A stretch of 64,000 bases of DNA from Odiellus spinosus (lineage: Eukaryota; Arthropoda; Arachnida; Opiliones; Phalangiidae), in contig OY987227.1 in the NCBI GenBank assembly GCA_963920705.1, positions 496,001 to 560,000 of the forward strand. The letters are read 5' to 3'. Numbering within the stretch: the stretch's first letter is position 1; each line of letters starts with the position of its first letter. A model generated the notes under the pieces. That model was not told where the DNA came from. It saw only the letters and a program-made list of their open reading frames with translations, and did not search any database. A program made the position numbers and the translations under genes. Shown piece by piece: positions 1-8,130 of this stretch.

Positions 1-38
1 CTTGAGTCTGGCACCTTAGACCGCTCGACCATCCTGAC
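1..38 (-). pseudogene. tRNA-Leu(CAA) unit, cut by the window edge
   Basis: Only the 5' half of the tRNA (acceptor strand, D arm, anticodon CAA) lies in the window, so its state cannot be judged. Confidence 0.7.
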
Positions 39-112
39 ACGTCTTAACCATTAACTACCTCACTACAACGCCATACTATTACCATTATATTTTAAAACGA
101 AATCTTAATCTT

Positions 113-234
113 GCCAGAAGTGGGATTCGAACCCCTGTTCTTATACGTAGACTAGAATTCACAGAGTCCGATAGCGGGGAAGCAAGTTACAACTCCCTTG
201 AGTCTGGCGCCTTTGACCGCTCGGTCATCCTGAC
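113..234 (-). pseudogene. tRNA-Leu(CAA) unit, type C
   Basis: Box B is intact, but the T stem (AGGGG against CCCAC) has two mismatches, the variable arm no longer folds, and the acceptor 3' strand reads TTCTGGC. Probably a non-functional copy. Confidence 0.75.
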
Positions 235-308
235 ACGTCTTAAACACTAACTACCTCACTACAACGCCGTACTATTACCATTATATTTTAAAACAAAATC
301 TTAATATT

Positions 309-429
309 GCCAGAAATGGGATTCGAGCCCACGCCCACATACGAGCACCAAAATTCACAGAGCCCCCAGTGGGGTAGCAAGGTTCAACTTCCTTGAGCCG
401 GGCGCCTAAGACCGCCCGGCCATCCTGAC
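309..429 (-). pseudogene. tRNA-Leu unit, type B
   Basis: Type B body with C in box B (GGCTCGAATCC), an altered variable arm and an acceptor mismatch. The anticodon is still CAA. Confidence 0.7.
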
Positions 430-503
430 ACGTGTTAACCATTAACTACCTCACTACAACGCCATATTATTACCATTAAATATTAAAACAAAAACTTAAA
501 TTT

Positions 504-625
504 GTCAGAAGTGGGATTCGAACTCACGCCCTCATACGAGGACCAGAATTGACAGAGTCCCCTAGCGAGGAAGGAAGGTTCAACTCCCATGAGCCTGGCG
601 CCTTGGACCGCACGGCCATCCTGAC
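504..625 (-). pseudogene. tRNA-Leu unit with anticodon changed to CAT
   Basis: The anticodon loop reads CTCATG in place of CTCAAG, giving anticodon CAT. Box A carries A to T (TGGCCGTGCGG) and the T stem has a mismatch, so it is probably inactive. Confidence 0.7.
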
Positions 626-698
626 ATGTCTTAACATTAACTACCTCACTACAACGCCATACTATTACCATTATATTCTAAAACAAAAAATTAATCTT

Positions 699-819
699 GT
701 CAGAAGTGAGATTTGAGCCCACGCCAACATACGAGCACCAGAATTCACAGAGCCCCCAGCGGGGTAGCATGTTTGAACTTCCTTGAATTTCGCGCCTTAG
801 ACCGCTCGGCCATCCTGAC
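699..819 (-). pseudogene. tRNA-Leu unit, type B
   Basis: Box B is damaged (GGCTCAAATC) and the 5' anticodon stem is changed (CGAAA), so it cannot pair with TCTGG. Confidence 0.75.
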
Positions 820-893
820 ACGTCTTAACCATTATATACCTCACTACAACGTCATACTATTACCATTATATTTTAAAACCAAATCTTAACCTT

Positions 894-1015
894 GTCAGAA
901 GTTGGATTCGAACCCCCGTTCTCATACGTGGACTAGAATTCACAGAGTCCCCTAGCGGGGAAGTAAGGTTCAACTCCCTTGAGTCTGGCGCCTTTGACCG
1001 CTCGGTCATCCTAAC
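894..1015 (-). pseudogene. tRNA-Leu unit, type C
   Basis: The acceptor 5' end reads GTTAGGA and box A reads TGACCGAGCGG. The T stem is altered on both sides. Confidence 0.72.
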
Positions 1016-1089
1016 AAGTCTTAAACATTAACTACCTCACTACAACGCCATACTATTATCATTATATTTTAAAACAAAAACTTTATTTT

Positions 1090-1204
1090 GTGGGATTCGA
1101 ACTCACGCCCTCATACGAGGACCAGAATTCACAGAGACCCCTAACGGGGAAGTAAGGTTTATATCCCTTGAGTCCGGCGCCGTAGACCGTTCGGCCAGCC
1201 TGAC
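1090..1204 (-). pseudogene. tRNA-Leu unit lacking its acceptor 3' strand
   Basis: A deletion of about 7 bp removes the 3' acceptor strand: the body begins at tgtgggattcg without tcagaag. The 5' portion is still recognisable. Confidence 0.75.
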
Positions 1205-1278
1205 ATATCTTAACCATTGTCTACCTCACTACAACGCCATACTATTACCATTATATTTTAAAACAAAATCTTAATATT

Positions 1279-1579
1279 GTCAGAAATGGGATTTGAGTCC
1301 ACGCCCATATACGAGCACCAGAATTAACAGAGCCCCCAGCAGGGTAGCAAGGTTCTACTTCCTTGAGTTTGGTGCCTTAAGGCCCGTTTACAAAAGAGCG
1401 GCAAGCTTAAGCGTAAGCCGATGCATGGAACAATAACAAGAGGAGGCATAGGTTCCAAAATCTCATTTTAAACGATGTATGAACCTATGCCTCCTGTTGT
1501 TATTGCTCCATGCATGAGATTACGCTTCAGATTTCCACTCTTTTGCAAATGGGCCTTTAGACCGCTCGGCCATCCTGAC
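1279..1579 (-). pseudogene. tRNA-Leu unit, type B, split by a MITE
   Basis: A type B unit whose D-arm region is interrupted by the 177-bp foldback element at 1380-1556. Flanking tRNA sequence resumes after the TTA target duplication. Confidence 0.85.
1380..1556. mobile_element. Harbinger-like foldback MITE inserted in a tRNA unit
   Basis: The 177-bp element has terminal inverted repeats AGGCCCGTTTACAAAAGAG (left) and AGGCCCATTTGCAAAAGAG (right, reverse complement). It is bounded by a 3-bp duplication TTA (1377-1379 and 1557-1559). The interior is almost a full palindrome: the arm around 1421-1460 (gcatggaacaataacaagag) is matched in reverse around 1480-1520. A TTA/TWA 3-bp duplication is typical of PIF/Harbinger elements. 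It has no coding capacity, and the family name is inferred from the duplication length only. Confidence 0.85.
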
Positions 1580-1653
1580 ACGACCTAACCATTATCTACG
1601 TCACTACAACGTCATATTATTACCATTATATTTTAAAACAGAAACCTAAATTT

Positions 1654-1740
1654 GTCAGAAGTGGGATACGAACCCACCCCCTAATACGAGGACCTGAATT
1701 CACAGAGTCCCCTAGCGGGGAAACAAGGTTTAACTCCCCC
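1654..1740 (-). pseudogene. tRNA-Leu unit, 5' half deleted
   Basis: Type A 3' half and intron only. It runs straight into the next spacer at 1741, with the D arm and anticodon missing. Confidence 0.8.
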
Positions 1741-1770
1741 CATTATATTTTAAAACAAAAACTTGAATTT

Positions 1771-1894
1771 GTCAGAAGTGGGATTCGAACCCACGCCCTC
1801 ATACGAGGACCAGAATTCACAGAGTCCCCTAGCGGGGGGAAACAAGGTTTAACTCCCTTGAGTCTGGCGCCTTGGACCGCTCGGCCATCCTGAC
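1771..1894 (-). tRNA. tRNA-Leu(CAA) with intron, intact-looking
   Basis: This is the only unit in which I find every element intact. The acceptor strands GTCAGGA and TTCTGAC pair with one G-U. Box A is TGGCCGAGCGG, the anticodon stem CCAGA pairs with TCTGG, and the anticodon is CAA. The T stem GTGGG pairs with CCCAC and box B is GGTTCGAATCC. The intron is about 44 nt, from after the G following CAA to before TCTGG. The base after the acceptor 3' strand gives discriminator A. A TTTTT run lies about 10 nt downstream on the minus strand (aaaaa left of 1771) and would serve as a Pol III terminator. It could be a functional gene embedded in its own pseudogene array. Confidence 0.8.
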
Positions 1895-1968
1895 ACGTCT
1901 TAACCATTATCTACCTCACTACAACGTCATACTATTACCATTATATTTTAAAACGAAATCTTAATCTT

Positions 1969-2090
1969 GTCAGAAGTGGGATTCGAAACCCCCTTCTCAT
2001 ACGTAGACTAGAATTCACAGAGTCCGCTAGCGGGGAAGCAAGGTACAGCTCCCTCGAGTCCAGCGCCTTTGACCGCTCGGTCATCCTGAC
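1969..2090 (-). pseudogene. tRNA-Leu unit, type C
   Basis: Type C body with a one-base change near box B (extra a in gattcgaaacccc) and a disrupted T stem. Confidence 0.72.
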
Positions 2091-2164
2091 ACGTCTTAAA
2101 CATTAACTACCTCACTACAACTCCATACTATTACCATTATATTATAAAACAAAAACTTAAATTT

Positions 2165-2286
2165 GTCAGAAGTGGGATTCGAACCCACGCCCTCATACGA
2201 GGAACAGAATCCACAGAGTCCCCTAGCGTGGGAACAAGGTTTAACTCCCTTGAGTCTGGCGCCTTAGAATGCTCGACCATCCTTAC
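2165..2286 (-). pseudogene. tRNA-Leu(CAA) unit, type A, nearly intact
   Basis: The T arm and box B are intact, but the acceptor 5' strand reads GTAAGGA, the D loop reads GCATTCTAA, and the 3' anticodon stem reads TCTGT. Confidence 0.7.
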
Positions 2287-2360
2287 ACGTCGTGACCATT
2301 AACAACCTCACTACAACGCTGTACTATTACCATTATATTTTAAAACAAAATCCTAATATT

Positions 2361-2481
2361 GTCAGAAATGGGATTCGAGCCCACGCCCACATACGAGCAC
2401 CAAAATTCACAGAGCCTCCAGCGGGGTAGCAACGTTCAACTTCCTTGAGCCTGGCGCCTTATACCACTCGGCCATCCTGAC
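2361..2481 (-). pseudogene. tRNA-Leu unit, type B
   Basis: Type B body with C in box B and an altered variable arm. The anticodon CAA is kept. Confidence 0.7.
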
Positions 2482-2555
2482 ACGTGTTAACCATTAACTA
2501 CCTCACTACAACGCCATATTATTACCATTAAATATTAAAACAAAAACTTAATTTT

Positions 2556-2677
2556 GTCATTAGTGGGATGCGAACCCACGCCCTCATACGAGGACCAGAA
2601 TCCACAGAGTCCCCTAGCGGGGAAGCAAGGTTTAACTCCCTTGAGTCTATCGCCTTCGACCGCTCGGCCATCCTGAC
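2556..2677 (-). pseudogene. tRNA-Leu unit, type A
   Basis: The acceptor reads CACTAATGAC and box B reads GGTTCGCATCC. The anticodon 5' stem is altered (ATAGA). Confidence 0.72.
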
Positions 2678-2751
2678 ACGTCATAGCCATTAAATACCTC
2701 ACTACAACGCCATACTATTACCATTATATTTTAAACCCAAATCTTAATTTT

Positions 2752-2873
2752 GTCAGAAGTGGGATTCGAACCCACGCCCTCATACGAACACCAGAATTCA
2801 CATAGTCCCCTAGCGGGGAAGAAGGGTTTAACTCCCTTGAGTTTCGCGCCTTAGACCGCTCGGCACTCCTGAC
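2752..2873 (-). pseudogene. tRNA-Leu unit, type A
   Basis: The T arm is perfect, but box A is rearranged (GAGTGCCGAG) and the 5' anticodon stem reads CGAAA, which cannot pair with TCTGG. Confidence 0.75.
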
Positions 2874-2947
2874 ACGTCTTAACCATTATCTACCTCACTA
2901 CAACGTCATACTATTACCATTACATTTTAAAACGAAATCTTAATCTT

Positions 2948-3034
2948 GTCAGAAGTGGGATTCGAACCCCGTTCTCATACATAGAATAGAATTTACAGAG
3001 TCCCCTAGCGGGGAAGTAAGGTTCAGCTCCCTTG
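2948..3034 (-). pseudogene. tRNA-Leu unit, type C, 5' half lost at an inversion
   Basis: The body breaks off after cttga at about 3034, where an inverted spacer plus half-tRNA begins. Confidence 0.75.
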
Positions 3035-3133
3035 AATGGTAATAGCATGGCGTTGTGGTGAGGTAGTTAATGGTTAAGACGTGTTAGGATGGCCAGGCGG
3101 TCCAAGGCGCCAGACTCAAGGGAGTTGAACCTT
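3035..3133 (+). pseudogene. Inverted spacer plus 5' half of tRNA-Leu
   Basis: The spacer (aatggtaatagcatggcg) and the tRNA 5' half from 3083 (gttaggatggccaggcgg) are in plus orientation, opposite to the rest of the array. The segment ends inside the intron and abuts a minus-strand half unit. Confidence 0.85.
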
Positions 3134-3198
3134 TCTAGCGGGGAAACAAGGTTTAACTCCCTTGAGTCTGGCGCCTTTAACCGCTCGGCCATCCTGAC
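3134..3198 (-). pseudogene. tRNA-Leu 5' half (anticodon CAA)
   Basis: Only the intron and 5' half remain. The 3' half was lost at the inversion breakpoint. Confidence 0.75.
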
Positions 3199-3272
3199 AC
3201 GTCTTATACATTAACTACCTCACTACAACGCCATACTATTACCATTATATTTTAAAACAGAAACTTGAATTT

Positions 3273-3394
3273 GTCAGAAGTGGGATTCGATCTCATGCCC
3301 TCATACGAGGACCAGAATTCACAGAGTCCCCTAGCGGAGAAGTAAGGTTTAACTCCATTGAGTTCTGCGCCTTAGACCGTTCGGCCATCCTGAC
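3273..3394 (-). pseudogene. tRNA-Leu unit, type A
   Basis: Box B is damaged (AGATCGAATCC), the T stem is mismatched, and the 5' anticodon stem is CAGAA. Confidence 0.72.
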
Positions 3395-3468
3395 ATGTCT
3401 TAACCATTGACTACCTCACTACAACGCCATACTATTACCATTATATTTTAAAACAAAATCTTAACATT

Positions 3469-3589
3469 GTCAGAAATGGGATTCGAGCCCACGCCCACAT
3501 ACGAGCACCAGAATTCACAGCGCCCCCAGCGGTGTAGCAAGGTTCAACTTCCTTGAGTCTAGCGCCTTTGACCGCTCGGCCATCCTGAC
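3469..3589 (-). pseudogene. tRNA-Leu unit, type B
   Basis: Type B T arm with C in box B. The anticodon CAA is kept and the 5' anticodon stem is CTAGA. Confidence 0.7.
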
Positions 3590-3662
3590 AGGTCTTAAAC
3601 ATTAACTACCTCACTACAACGCCATTATATTACCATTATATTTTAAAACAAAACTTTAATTT

Positions 3663-3735
3663 GTCAGATGTGGGATTCGAACCCACGCCCTCATACAAGG
3701 ACCAGAATAGCGGGGAAACAAGGTGTAACTCCCTT
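3663..3735 (-). pseudogene. Last tRNA-Leu unit, truncated
   Basis: Type A T arm followed by an internal deletion in the intron (cagaatagcgggg). It ends in a T-rich stretch at 3735, which marks the array boundary. Confidence 0.75.
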
Positions 3736-4148
3736 TTTTTTCCTTCTGGGTGAAAGCCAGATATTTTTTTTTTTGTTAAAAAATCATTATTGTATAAAGT
3801 TACAATTGGTAATATAATAGGAAGAATTGGCATAATATAACATTAGTAGTATAGTAATAACATAAACAGTATAATATAATATAAACTGAAACAAAATTAA
3901 ACCCATAAAGTAGAAACCATAAGGAAATTTCGTCTAAGGGGATTTTAACATGGCGATTATTTCCCTGCACTGCGGACGGTGAATCACAAACCAATCTCGT
4001 TTTTCTCTCAGTTCACTGCGAATAATTGTGCGAAAACGCATGGTTAATGCCCGCAAAGACGTTATTGGCCCAAGATTGGAGGCGCAACGATTCGCCCATA
4101 TTGATGACTTGGCACAAGAAACCACTATCGAGGCTACTGTTTGCATCC
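3736..4148. other. AT-rich non-coding stretch between the tRNA array and R copy A
   Basis: T/A homopolymer runs are followed by AT-rich DNA. A 70-residue open frame on the minus strand (3934-4146) shows no recognisable motif and is not seen in other R copies. I see no gene here. Confidence 0.5.
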
Positions 4149-5031
4149 GGATAAGACAATTTTAGGGTAAGTGTTGTTTAGAACACTAGTACCTTTGCCC
4201 ATTGCTGTCACTCGTGGTCAGTTTTAACCCTTGAGAGATTGCTATTTCCCCAATAGTTCGCGGGTAAAAGATGTTAAATATGAAGTGTTTAATTGGGAAT
4301 TCGTTTTAGCGTGTTTTAAAACGATGCAAATAGCCCTAATTACGATTTGGTTAATCAGTCGGAGTGAGAATGACGTTTCATTCACTCAATTTCACCAGAG
4401 TCTGATGACTTAATCCGTGGCGTATAAAGTCCGTACCTTTGATTGTACTATAATAATTACCTAATTAAGGACGTATTTATCATTTACTTTAAGACGTAAT
4501 TCGTTAGGTAATCGCGTAATTAGGTTTTTCGGTATTGGTTAAGCCTTCTCGCCGTGGTTTGGCAAAATGGTCGTTAGTTCCCCAATATAACGGCGGTTCG
4601 TAAAATATCCGAGAATCCGCCGGACTCGCGACTAGAGAAGTTGCTATAACCTTATTCAATATCCGTGAAATCAATATAATTTATTTATAACGATTTTAAA
4701 AATTTAAGCATCGTCATTTTGAGTGAAAATGTTTAATATTAATTGTTCGATTCAGCTTCGATAATTATCAGAATAATTATCTTTGATAATTATCGAGCAA
4801 CCTCGCCTTAAAGAGAGAATGGAACCTAACAACTAGTTATTTTTCATTATCAATTAATCCTTCAGCAAACAAAATTTCCAAACAAACATTAAACTAGAAA
4901 TGTGCTTCTAGAAAAACAAACCTTATAGTTTTAAGGAAAAAATTTATTTTTAGAGCTGAAATGAAAAATATTTAACGTTGATTTTTAATTTATTTAATAG
5001 GATATTGGATTTCATTTCACTTTGCTTCATC

Positions 5032-5170
5032 TTCTCAAAATCGGATTGGCCTCGTCTTCTCCAAATCGGATTGGTCTCGTCTTCTCCAAATCGGATTGGT
5101 CTCGTCTTCTCCAAATCGGATTGGTCTCGTCTTCTCCAAATCGGATTGGTCTCGTCTTCTCAAAATCGGA
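5032..5170. repeat. 25-bp minisatellite in R copy A
   Basis: Units such as tcggattggtctcgtcttct (first 20 of 25 bp) start at 5041, 5066, 5091, 5116 and 5141. The unit is 25 bp, so all three frames cycle and give spurious repetitive open frames on both strands. Confidence 0.92.
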
Positions 5171-5344
5171 TATCTGGAATTGTGTTATTCGCTGTAAGTA
5201 CCAGAACAATTTTCTTGCCGTTGTAACATGGCTATTTTCTACTTTGCTTGTGTTGCGTATTATTATTGTTATCGCGAAAAATTCAATTGACGGGATGAAA
5301 ACTCGAGAAGATGAATTCATTTGAATTTGAAGACATTCCGCCGA

Positions 5345-5740
5345 ACGCTAAACCTCGAAAGAAGTTTTAATTACCATTATACCGATCGCGTAACTTCGAA
5401 AGAAGCTTTAATTACCCTTTTATAAAACGTGAAATTTCGAAAGAAGTTTTGATTACCAATATATCGAACGTGTAACTTCGAAAGAAGTTTTAATTACCAA
5501 TACATCGAACGGGTAACTTCGAAAGACGTTTTAATTACCATTTTTATCGGACGCGTAACTTCGAAAGATGTTTTAATTACCATTATATCGAACACGTAAC
5601 TTCTAAAGAAGTTTTAATTACTTTATATCGAGCGCGTAACTTCGAAAGAAGTTTTAATTACCATTATATCGAACACGTAACTTCTAAAGAAGTTTTAATT
5701 ACTTTATATCGAGCGCGTAACTTCGAAAGAAGTTTTAATG
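5345..5740. repeat. ~40-bp hairpin minisatellite in R copy A
   Basis: Ten units of about 40 bp, each centred on AACTTCGAAAGAAGTT, a 6-bp stem closed by a GAAA loop. Variants include TAAA loops and stems ending in GACG or GATG. The last four units form two copies of an ~81-bp dimer. Confidence 0.9.
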
Positions 5741-6530
5741 ATCTAGAATGGCGATTCGATCAACTCTTTCTAACCTAATCAAATCCTAAACTTCTTACTC
5801 TTATTTTAAACGCTTAGTTAAAGGCCTTACGCCCACATTCACTTAATTACCAAACCCAATTAGTTATCGGTGTCGAACCAGCGCCACGAATCGATACGGG
5901 GTCGAGAGGTCAGGACCTTTTTCCGAATTTGTTCGCTGATTTGACCTCGATTATTTTGTTATTATTTCGCCTGCAACCCTTCAGCGTTTTCAGCTCGCTC
6001 TTAATTTATTCTAATTAATAAGCGCTCGCGTTTTACGAGCGCGGACTTGTTAGCCGCGTTTGGGAAAGAACGTAGGTTATTCGGAAAGTTAGGCACTTGT
6101 GACCGACTCGAGCGTATCTTCTCCCGGTCGCAGGGCCTTTGACCCGGGATTGGATTTAAGGTTAAGAACCGTAGCCGCGTTGCTTCGCTTTGCGATTTTT
6201 GTGATTTTCTGCTACTTAGAAAGAAGAACTTACTTTAAAAGTTTCGCTTCGTTGCCAAGATATCTTCATCGTTCCTTTTTAAATTAACTCATCGACTAAT
6301 TGAAGCTCGAATTGTTATCGCGTGGTAAAGATCAGGAGAGGGATCTGATAACGTAATTGTAATGGATTGACGATTTCAAGAAGTAATTTTAAGGATTCGC
6401 GATTTGATAAAGTAATTTCGTTAAAGGGAGAATGCATCCAAACAAACGAGTGATTTCTTATCCGATTCCTTCAAGTTTATATCGCGGCCTAGTCCATCAG
6501 TAACACCAAAATTACGAACAGATATTATAC

Positions 6531-7317
6531 GCTGATTTTGAAGCTTAGACGATTCAATCCTAGCTTTTAAGGATAAGTCGCCAGCTTTGTTTTAGTTCCA
6601 AATAAATTTTAGGCAAGGCGCGCTAGGCTCTTTAGTTACCCTTTAAATCATTTTTTTTTGCTCTTTTTGATGGTGCTTGGAATTTGAACCAGGGTGATTT
6701 TATAGCTTAGGTGGTTCTCTTTAAGAATTTAGCCACGATTCAACCTTAGCCTTAAACGATAAGTCGCCTGTTCAGTTTTAGTTCCAATTGAATAAATTAG
6801 TTTTTTTCAAGGCGCGCTTTAAATCACCCTTTAAATCAATTTTTTTCGGTATTTTTGATTGTGCTTAGTATTTTCACAGGGCTGATTTTGTAGCTTAGAC
6901 GTTTCTCTTTATGAATTTAGCCCCGATTCAACCCTAGCCTTTAACGATAAGACGCCAGCGCAGTTTTAGTTCCAAATGAAAGAAATCATTTTTGGGCAAG
7001 GCGCGCTAAGCTCTATGGTTTCCTTTAAATGAATTTTTTTCGCTCTTTTTATGGTGCTTAGAATTTGCACCAGGCTAATTTTGCAGCTTAGATGGTTCTC
7101 TTTAAGAATTTAGCCACTATTCAGCCCTAGCCTTTAACGATAAGTCGCCAGCTCAGTTTTATTTCCAAATGAAAAAATATTTTTTTGGCAAGGCGGGCTA
7201 GGCTCTTTAGTTACCCTTTAAATAAATTTTTTTCATTCTTTTTGATGGTGCTTGGAATTTGCACCAGGGTGAGTTTTTTAGCTAAGACGTTTCTCTTTAA
7301 GAATTTAGCCACGATTC
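6531..7317. repeat. 195-bp satellite, block 1
   Basis: About four diverged monomers of the main satellite (markers gtagcttagacggttctctt, agtcgccagctcagttttag, ggcaaggcgcgctaggctct). It joins R copy A at gctgattttg and ends inside a monomer at gattcaac, where the GC-rich block begins. Confidence 0.9.
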
Positions 7318-7740
7318 AACTAGTACATAACACCCCCGCCAATCCGTGCGGCTGCATCATTTGTCCCTAAAGTGCCGCACGCGAAACCATGACCGGAACG
7401 GGAAGCAAGGACAAAGAGCGGGAACCGAAGAACCCCAGACCAGTACTCCCGCACACACGTGATGAGGCTAAGGCAGCAGAAGGAAGAGGAACGGCTTGGC
7501 GACCACAACTCCTCACAGCAGTGCCATACGGCCCCAGTAATGTAACCGTAACCCAACAAGACCGACTCAAAGGCAGATGGAGCTGCCAGGGCCCAGTTCG
7601 GTCCCTGCGAGTCGGCCGGGTGTGGGCGAGACGGCCGTGTTCCAATTCGCGGAACTAGGACGGATCCTAGATCTCGGGCCCCCTCACCACGACAAGGATG
7701 GAACACTACCCCCACCCTGCGCACGGACAGGTGGGGGGGA
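7318..7740. other. GC-rich block of unknown origin
   Basis: Its composition is strikingly different from the AT-rich surroundings and includes a G-rich run (ggtggggggg) near 7731. Open frames on both strands (for example 7320-7781 minus) show no recognisable domain; they are open because the region is GC-rich. It lies between satellite and the truncated integrase of Gypsy-1. It could be a capture, or the 3' part/LTR of another element. No function assigned. Confidence 0.5.
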
Positions 7741-8130
7741 GGGGGGTACAGTGGCGACAATGGGAAATCTGCTATACTCATCTGCTATTCGCCCGTTGGA
7801 GTTCGCCCGAAGTGATCGGCCGCGACAGAGTGCCATGGATGGTCAGGGAGCGAACTCATTTGTACGGGCTGATGTTGGAAGTGGGGTACTGTAGCTTGAC
7901 AAGATATGCAAGACTGGATACGCGTCTTTACTTTTTCGTTAATCCCAGGAAACCACAGTTTGTCACGGATAGTTTGTTTTGTTCAAACAAGACCAGGTTG
8001 GCCTTCATGAGCTATGGTTATGGCCTGTTCAATTAGGGACGTAGGCAAAACAATTTTGTCTCCCCGTAAGATTAGTCCCTGATTCTTGGAGAGCTCTAAG
8101 CGAAGAATTTTGTACGCATTCCAGGTCTTA
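7741..8130 (-). pseudogene. Gypsy-1 integrase, N-terminal part
   Basis: Conceptual minus-strand translation gives LILRGDKIVLP, then a zinc-finger region with AHEG and CISCQA, then the start of the catalytic core (AADHFGRTPTGE, then ADEYSRFPIV in another frame). The second His of the HHCC finger is replaced by Gln in AHEGQPG. There is an in-frame TGA just after it and at least one frameshift. The second Asp and the Glu are missing, so it is inactive. Confidence 0.8.

Larger units (their letters stand above)
1..3735 (-). repeat. Tandem array of intron-containing tRNA-Leu(CAA) units, ~195-bp period
   Basis: About 20 head-to-tail units read on the minus strand. Each has a ~122-bp tRNA-Leu-like body and a ~73-bp AT-rich spacer. 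Starts of successive bodies are 113, 309, 504, 699 and 894, so the period is 195-196 bp. The body has a box A (TGGCCGAGCGG), an anticodon loop CTCAAG (anticodon CAA), a ~40-nt intron after position 37, the 3' anticodon stem TCTGG, a long variable arm, and box B GGTTCGAATCC. CAA anticodon plus intron is the classic eukaryotic tRNA-Leu(CAA) layout. Three subtypes are mixed. Type A has a normal T stem. Type B reads gtcagaaatggg and has a C in box B. Type C has a disrupted T stem and variable arm. Spacers keep runs of A just left of each body, which are T runs downstream on the coding strand and could be Pol III terminators. Confidence 0.93.
4149..6530. repeat. Dispersed repeat R, copy A
   Basis: This matches 40337-46194 (copy B) and 51851-53779 (copy C) with high similarity and the same order of parts: a tttagggtaagtgttg start, a TAATTATCGA-rich palindromic stretch (near 4755-4800), a 25-bp minisatellite, a ~40-bp hairpin minisatellite, and an ending at atcagtaacaccaaaattacg. 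It lacks the 2264-bp and 1163-bp insertions found in copy B. No open frame is shared by all three copies, so R appears non-coding. It could be an LTR-like or other non-autonomous element; I cannot assign a family. Confidence 0.8.

Noticed and set aside
483-671. 62-residue open frame in the tRNA array
   Set aside because: It lies across a tRNA unit and spacer and has no domain; the tRNA structure explains the sequence.
1-3735. The regular repeats as a CRISPR array
   Set aside because: The ~195-bp unit is one tRNA-like body plus spacer of fixed sequence; spacers are not unique and no cas genes are present.
5022-5324. Open frames of about 100 residues with 25-residue repeats, on both strands
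   Set aside because: The 25-bp minisatellite makes all frames open. Copies B and C have different unit numbers, so the frame is not kept.
7320-7894. Several open frames of 89-153 residues in the GC-rich block
   Set aside because: They overlap on both strands, with no recognisable domain; open frames are expected in GC-rich DNA.
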